Source: Thiotrichales bacterium
GTDB taxonomy: Bacteria; Pseudomonadota; Gammaproteobacteria; UWMA-0217
DNA: 10,039 bases
Assembly (NCBI GenBank): GCA_024763135.1
Contig: JANTGD010000102.1
Coordinates: 1-10,039 of the forward strand
Direction of reading: 5' to 3'
The notes under the pieces were generated by a model. The model searched no databases, was not told the origin of the DNA, and saw only the letters and a program-made list of their open reading frames with translations. Position 1 is the first letter of the stretch. Each line of letters starts with the position of its first letter. Shown piece by piece: positions 6,144 through 10,039 of this stretch. The position numbers and the translations under genes are program-made.

Positions 6144-7208
6144 TTAGTGACCTAACGCTGTAGATAGCCGAAAACCAAAGGAATTTATATTAGACCGTGT
6201 TAGATGGTCTGCCACCACGGAGATCCGCCAATGACCTCGCTGGACTATCAGTTCCAGTAGTTGCACATTCGGCGTATAGACTAGCCCGTATTGCACACCT
6301 TTGTGGGTGCGCTGCAAACCTCCGCCAATGAGTGTTTCCACCTGATTTTCTCGGACTTGTAGAACGAGAGAGGTACCCGGTTTGAAAAGGAACGACACAT
6401 TGATGTTTGTTCGCGATCTTAAGGTCTGATCATATCGCGACTTTAGGCCTTCATAGCCGCTAATTAGAGGATCCAGGGTGACATAACCTTGCGCGTTTTC
6501 ATGCACTCTGTCTTTTTGGGCAGTCACATCTGTATAGGGCAAATGTTTCCATCGAATCAAGCCCAGCCAATCGATCACTTCGCCGTCCAATGAAAATCGC
6601 TCATTGAGCTGCCAGACAAAGCTGACGTCCAAACTCGCGCCTTTCCCTTGCGGTTCAGCAATCTCTCGATCGAACAATTCGTCCTGAGTGTATTGATAGC
6701 TCAGCTGCGCCTTCCGGTCCGTGCCATGTATGTTTCCCTCGATGTATTGAGATGCAGAAAACAGACTCAAGCCCAATATGATCTGATTGTCTTGTGACGT
6801 TTTCCACGCATGTGCAATGCGTACCCCTCTTGTACTAAAGCGCAAAGCATCCAGACTGAGCTGATAGGATTTGTCTCGATCATTGTCGAGGTGATTTTGC
6901 GACCGATAATAATATTCAGCGGTATCTGGAGAAAAAGTCGTCACAAAATCAAAGCGCCTCTGAAATCCTATTGACCAGACACCCACCTTTCCACCCGCTT
7001 CAAAACGATTGTAGCTGTACTGCCGGTCACCACCATGAAATTCGCCATGCCAGCCATTGAGCGCAGTAGCAATAGACACGGGCGCGCTACGGGAAAAACT
7101 GTCGAGTTCGACGTAGGCAGAAGCCCCCATCACCTCGCCAGGCAATAATTTTAGTACTATCCCTAGAAAAAGGGGCAGCCAATGCTGCCCCTTGAGTTTC
7201 CTTGTCAT
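6144..7208 (-). CDS. Exported beta-rich protein, probable outer-membrane barrel
   Basis: Predicted 354-residue protein that I do not recognise by name. Residues 1-31 look like a Sec signal peptide: basic MTRKLK, hydrophobic LPLFLGIVLKLL, and probable cleavage near MGASA. The rest is rich in alternating polar and aromatic residues (VGVWSIGFQRRFDFVTTF; RTNINVSFLFKPGTSLVLQV; GVQYGLVYTPNVQLLELIV). This pattern suggests many amphipathic beta-strands, as in an outer-membrane barrel. The C-terminal residues (NSFGFRLSTALGH) do not end in the usual aromatic. The stop TAA is at 6144-6146. ATG 7208 lies only 11 bases after the lipoprotein stop and has no good Shine-Dalgarno, so translation may depend on coupling to the upstream gene. 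A strong terminator hairpin lies inside codons 6-14. A start at ATG 7130 would remove the signal peptide, so I keep 7208. A role in the envelope together with the lipoprotein is inferred from the gene order. Confidence 0.75.
   Translation of the reverse strand: MTRKLKGQHWLPLFLGIVLKLLPGEVMGASAYVELDSFSRSAPVSIATALNGWHGEFHGGDRQYSYNRFEAGGKVGVWSIGFQRRFDFVTTFSPDTAEYYYRSQNHLDNDRDKSYQLSLDALRFSTRGVRIAHAWKTSQDNQIILGLSLFSASQYIEGNIHGTDRKAQLSYQYTQDELFDREIAEPQGKGASLDVSFVWQLNERFSLDGEVIDWLGLIRWKHLPYTDVTAQKDRVHENAQGYVTLDPLISGYEGLKSRYDQTLRSRTNINVSFLFKPGTSLVLQVRENQVETLIGGGLQRTHKGVQYGLVYTPNVQLLELIVQRGHWRISVVADHLTRSNINSFGFRLSTALGH
7165..7193 (-). terminator. Intrinsic terminator overlapping the start of the barrel gene
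   Basis: On the minus strand GGGGCAGC, loop ATTG and GCTGCCCC (7172-7191) form an 8-base GC-rich stem, extendable by two A-T pairs to 7170-7193, followed directly by TTTTTCT (7165-7171). This is a textbook rho-independent terminator. It begins about 28 bases after the lipoprotein stop codon, the usual position for ending that transcript. It also lies within the signal-peptide codons of the next gene. Ribosomes starting at 7208 would cover the stem, so read-through could depend on translation. Confidence 0.85.
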
Positions 7209-7219
7209 TGCTAATCGAT

Positions 7220-9385
7220 TTAGAACAAAGACTCAAAATAGCCGGTATCAGTGCCATCAGTGTAGCGTACGATGGCGCCGCGTCCTTTCACATCCGACAC
7301 TGTGGCCACTTTTTCGCCATGCACAAACAACTCACCATCAACCTTGGTGCCACTGTCAGTATCAACCGACTCGATTTTCAATTTGGCACCTTTATTATTT
7401 TTGAATACTGCTTGCAGATGTCCTGAATCTTTGTCGCCTTCAGCGTTTACCGACAGCAGGTTGCCATCATGCAATAGAGTCAATCGTGCCTCTCCTGCGT
7501 CGACTCCTTCTCGCTTCAATGTCAAGACTGCTTTTGCCTCGGGTAATTTTGAGAGCTGGAGCGTCAATCTTGCCTCGACAACCAGCTTTGCGTAGCTGTC
7601 ACGCGTCTCTTTGTCATCCCACAACTTCTCGGCGTCCTCAGATTTTAGCTCGAAAGCTCCAGCCAGACGATTCCCGGAACCATCCGCGACCGCGCCTTGA
7701 AACGCAAGCTTGGTGGGAAATAATAGCGGTGCATCATTGGGACGCATGCCTGACTCTGGCAGAGCAGTAGCGTACGGTTTAACAAATTTGGTGTCTAACT
7801 CACCGTTAAATCCCGCAGCATTCACTTTATTCCTAATTTCCACCTTACCCTCAAGCTCAGCAGCAGATATCTGAGGTGGCTCGGGACCATCTGCAGCATT
7901 AACGTCCAGCGTGACGGGCTGCTCAAACTCGAACGCAACCTTGAGATCCTGTAAAGCAATTTTCGTTGCACCATTTTCGACGCTACCGGTTACCGTTAAC
8001 TCAGGTTGGTTCAGCCTAAACAGACTCAGACTGTCATTATCAGGAATAATATTGCTCGTCACCTGCAAGCTCAGATCCGCTTCGCCAATGGGGCTATTGG
8101 GATCTTCAGAAATGTGGAACCGGAGTCCTTCCTGCGTCGCCACCTCAACAATCACCGTTCCAAGAGCACTACCGTCTGCTGCCTGGATCGGTACGTAATG
8201 AGTACCAGGTAACTCCTGTACTGGTTTGCCATCCAGTGCCGTTACCACTTGCTCAAGCGTCGTTGCGTAAAGCGTAGTAAGGGTTGCGGCATTCTGGTCG
8301 AGCACCGAACCCACAGCCTCGAGGTTGACACCAAACTTCGCGACAGGATCCTGCAAGCCCGCCAATGATCCCATCCAAGTGCGTACATCGCTCACCAACT
8401 CTTTTGCAATGTCCACCTTATTTCGAGCGTCTTCAGCCGGCGCAGGTTTGGGTATAAACCGTCCATTATTCGAGAGACTGCGAATAATTTCTGCACGATG
8501 TGCAACTTCTGCCACCTTGGTTTTCCCTTTGATACCTTCATCCTCGACGGCAGCCAGTACCTTGCTCAGCGTCATGCCTCCTTCTTCCTCTTCGTCGAGA
8601 TCACCATCCTCGTAAGACTTGGCCACCTTCTTCAAACCTTTTGCCAAACCCTCCGGGTCTTCAAAAGCCACGCGTCCGACTCCGGCAACAAACGCAGCAT
8701 AGAGCTTTTGTTCTTCACTGGATTGTGGGTCGGCATCCTTGGTGATATCAATGGGCTCAATATCCAAAATATCCGCACCAACCATCTCACTCAATGCGCT
8801 GTTGGCGTCGCGAATGGCCTGTTCATTTACACCCAAGCCCGCTGCGCGGACACGTGCCACGGCCATTGCAGTCAAAGGCGTGATCTGAGCCTTAACCTTG
8901 GCAGCCTTTTGCACCTTTGGCACAATGGCCTCCAACACAAAATTTGGATCTAAGGTGGTGGGTTTACCATACTCACACGCCCCGCTCACATGCACATCGC
9001 AGATCATGCGTGTATCTTGATCTGCCTTGATTCTAAAAACGATCGGACCACCCTGATAATTCCCTAGAATTTTAATTTCATAGCGTCCCGCATCGTCTGT
9101 TTTTGCTTTACCGACGATTTGCAGATCGTTGCCATTTGCGTCTACCTCCACAGCTTCAACGATCCCTTTTTGAATGATCCCCTTAGCGGCAACCCCTTGC
9201 ACTGTCGCAAACTGCTCTGCCAATTGGTTGACGTCAATGCCTGCCTCAGCAAGCCGATCTTCAATATTGGACGTGTCGAGCCCACCACTCGTATTCAAAC
9301 TGCTCGAACTGTTACACCCGCTCAAAGCTGCCACAGCAGCAATGGCCAATGCCATGGATGTTTTTTTAAAAAGCCCTGCGGACAT
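7220..9385 (-). CDS. Large outer-membrane lipoprotein of unknown function
   Basis: Predicted 721-residue lipoprotein. Residues 1-24 are a type II signal peptide (KK in the N-region, MALAIAAVAA core) ending in the lipobox L21-S22-G23-C24, with Asn at +2. This fits outer-membrane sorting rather than inner-membrane retention. Residues 65-165 resemble a carboxypeptidase-regulatory-like beta domain (KGIVEAVEVDANGND, TDDAGRYEIKI), followed by a helical part introduced by ITPLTAMAVARV, a pattern common in gammaproteobacterial lipoproteins. An acidic run (YEDGDLDEEEEGG) lies near residues 258-270. The C-terminal 300 residues are repetitive beta-type (ELEGKVEIRNKVN, ARLTLQLSKLPEAKAVLTLK, HLQAVFKNNKGAKLKIES). 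The start is ATG 9385 because GGAGG (9393-9397) lies 7 bases upstream and the lipobox follows. A longer in-frame start at 9472 would bury the signal peptide. Its G+C is higher than the TIR region, as expected of resident DNA. It lies upstream of the barrel gene; substrate and role are unknown. Confidence 0.85.
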   Translation of the reverse strand: MSAGLFKKTSMALAIAAVAALSGCNSSSSLNTSGGLDTSNIEDRLAEAGIDVNQLAEQFATVQGVAAKGIIQKGIVEAVEVDANGNDLQIVGKAKTDDAGRYEIKILGNYQGGPIVFRIKADQDTRMICDVHVSGACEYGKPTTLDPNFVLEAIVPKVQKAAKVKAQITPLTAMAVARVRAAGLGVNEQAIRDANSALSEMVGADILDIEPIDITKDADPQSSEEQKLYAAFVAGVGRVAFEDPEGLAKGLKKVAKSYEDGDLDEEEEGGMTLSKVLAAVEDEGIKGKTKVAEVAHRAEIIRSLSNNGRFIPKPAPAEDARNKVDIAKELVSDVRTWMGSLAGLQDPVAKFGVNLEAVGSVLDQNAATLTTLYATTLEQVVTALDGKPVQELPGTHYVPIQAADGSALGTVIVEVATQEGLRFHISEDPNSPIGEADLSLQVTSNIIPDNDSLSLFRLNQPELTVTGSVENGATKIALQDLKVAFEFEQPVTLDVNAADGPEPPQISAAELEGKVEIRNKVNAAGFNGELDTKFVKPYATALPESGMRPNDAPLLFPTKLAFQGAVADGSGNRLAGAFELKSEDAEKLWDDKETRDSYAKLVVEARLTLQLSKLPEAKAVLTLKREGVDAGEARLTLLHDGNLLSVNAEGDKDSGHLQAVFKNNKGAKLKIESVDTDSGTKVDGELFVHGEKVATVSDVKGRGAIVRYTDGTDTGYFESLF

Positions 9386-9472
9386 CTGCCTGCCTCCGGT
9401 ACCACGATTTATTGTTTTGGAAGGCAAATCATGGCACTTATACTGGTAGTATTTTGAGAAAACAGTCGTCAT

Positions 9473-9710
9473 ACGGCCGCCGTCAAAAGCCGCTCATCGG
9501 CACAATTAACACAGTTCGATGAAGGGCACTTTTTGCGGTATAGAGGGAGCTTTTACTAAGACAATTCGTATCGCTTACAACAAATCTCTGGATAGCCAGC
9601 GCATTTCGGGCGCCGACTCTGAATGTGATTTGTTCGGGATGATGTCAGTCGCCAGCTGTGAGGCTTTACTATGAATTGGCTCGGTGACTAAGTAGCGAGT
9701 TGTCAAAAAA
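9473..9710. other. Upstream non-coding region of the lipoprotein gene
   Basis: I see no convincing gene. The stretch contains a small hairpin, GCCG-CTCAT-CGGC, near 9489-9501. A TATAAG-like -10 candidate for the lipoprotein gene lies just downstream at 9437-9442 on the minus strand, without a good -35 partner. Confidence 0.4.
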
Positions 9711-9865
9711 TAGAATTGTAACGACTCAGCGAATTCATCTTTTGCCCCATCTCTGCGTTATGTTCTTACTCGAATAGTCACATATTAACTATATGCTCAC
9801 ATTCTCCGTGCGAAAATGCCTTGATAGGTACCAAAATCCAAACACGCTGAGTCGTTACATAGAAT
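9711..9865. mobile_element. 143-base MITE-like element with target duplication
   Basis: Perfect 15-base terminal inverted repeats TGTAACGACTCAGCG (9717-9731) and CGCTGAGTCGTTACA (9845-9859) bound a 143-base element. The 6-base direct repeat TAGAAT abuts both ends exactly (9711-9716 and 9860-9865), as expected of a target-site duplication. The interior is an imperfect palindrome. CATAT (9781-9785) and ATATG (9791-9795) are centred on base 9788, the exact midpoint, and GAAT (9772-9775) pairs with ATTC (9801-9804). TTTTG occurs at matching distance from both ends. No transposase is encoded, so it would need one supplied elsewhere with the same terminal repeats. I cannot assign an IS family; neither the IS3 nor the IS630 remnant here shows these ends. 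Confidence 0.85.
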
Positions 9866-10039
9866 TACTGCTCAGATTTCCCCTGAAATATGACTAAGCA
9901 AGCGGAACAATATGAGTTTACACGCGAAGATGACCCGTTTTTAGCGCAGAGCCGGCACCTGTCAGGGGTTAGCTGAGTCACCACTTAGAGTATTCACTAA
10001 TGCCTGCACTGTGTTCCAAAGCACGGGCTCGTTTTTCTT
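9866..10039. other. Right flank without a convincing gene
   Basis: Beyond the small element the sequence holds a 28-codon frame at 9890-9976 (MTKQAEQYEFTREDDPFLAQ...) without a ribosome site, and an imperfect stem near 10002-10028 followed by TTTTTCTT. Neither is strong enough to call. Confidence 0.35.

Noticed and set aside
6142..6157. Stem-loop CGTTAG-TGAC-CTAACG between the phospholipase and barrel genes
   Set aside because: The 6-base stem is not GC-rich, overlaps the barrel gene's stop codon, and has no T-run on either side, so it is a poor terminator.
7272..9457. Several plus-strand frames of 67-151 codons across the lipoprotein gene
   Set aside because: They are antisense shadows of a long gene with signal peptide, lipobox and ribosome site, and none shows a recognisable domain.
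9386..9472. Longer start for the lipoprotein at 9472
   Set aside because: It would put 29 residues ahead of a normal type II signal peptide; GGAGG at 9393-9397 fixes the start at 9385.
9890..9976. 28-codon plus-strand frame beside the MITE
   Set aside because: No ribosome site and too short to test. It may be a decayed gene start, but the evidence is insufficient.
10002..10039. Imperfect stem followed by TTTTTCTT at the right edge
   Set aside because: The stem has two internal mismatches on the plus strand and no upstream gene that it could terminate.

Overview
The window looks like an accessory segment of a gammaproteobacterial chromosome. The support is a Gram-negative envelope gene pair with a Sec lipoprotein and an outer-membrane-type beta-barrel, clear Shine-Dalgarno sites, and remnants of IS3- and IS630-type transposases. 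Base composition is uneven. Sample lines counted by eye give about 50-55% G+C in the lipoprotein gene (7.2-9.4 kb), about 33-40% in the TIR and patatin genes, and about 20% in parts of the long gap near 4.5 kb. I would place the host among marine or environmental gammaproteobacteria, possibly Hahella-like because of the bacterial beta/gamma-crystallin. That placement is inference only.

Layout from left to right. A minus-strand gene (115-726) encodes a two-domain beta/gamma-crystallin with four calcium-site motifs. From about 930 to 1790 lies transposon wreckage: a plus-strand IS3-type transposase piece broken by stops and a frameshift, a short unexplained stretch, and the N-terminal end of a minus-strand IS630-type transposase. 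Next comes a compact minus-strand operon. A TIR-transmembrane-TPR protein (2880-4046) is followed after 22 bases by a secreted FecR-like/FN3-like/TPR protein (1817-2857). A very AT-rich gap of about 930 bases separates this operon from a divergent plus-strand patatin-like phospholipase (4977-6110).

The phospholipase gene runs convergently into a second minus-strand pair: a 721-residue lipoprotein (7220-9385) followed by a 354-residue exported beta-rich protein (6144-7208). An excellent intrinsic terminator sits inside the first codons of the second gene, so it may act as an attenuator. The right end (9473-10039) has no convincing gene. It does hold a 143-base mobile element of the MITE type with 15-base perfect terminal inverted repeats, a 6-base target duplication and a self-complementary middle.

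The strongest candidate for an undescribed system is the TIR/FecR-TPR operon. It places a probable cytoplasmic NAD-cleaving or signalling domain across the inner membrane from a TPR region, next to an exported partner with its own TPR-like repeats. The nearby patatin phospholipase is another enzyme type often used as an effector in bacterial immunity, but it is divergent and distant, so the link is only circumstantial. I see no tRNA, rRNA, CRISPR array or replication origin.
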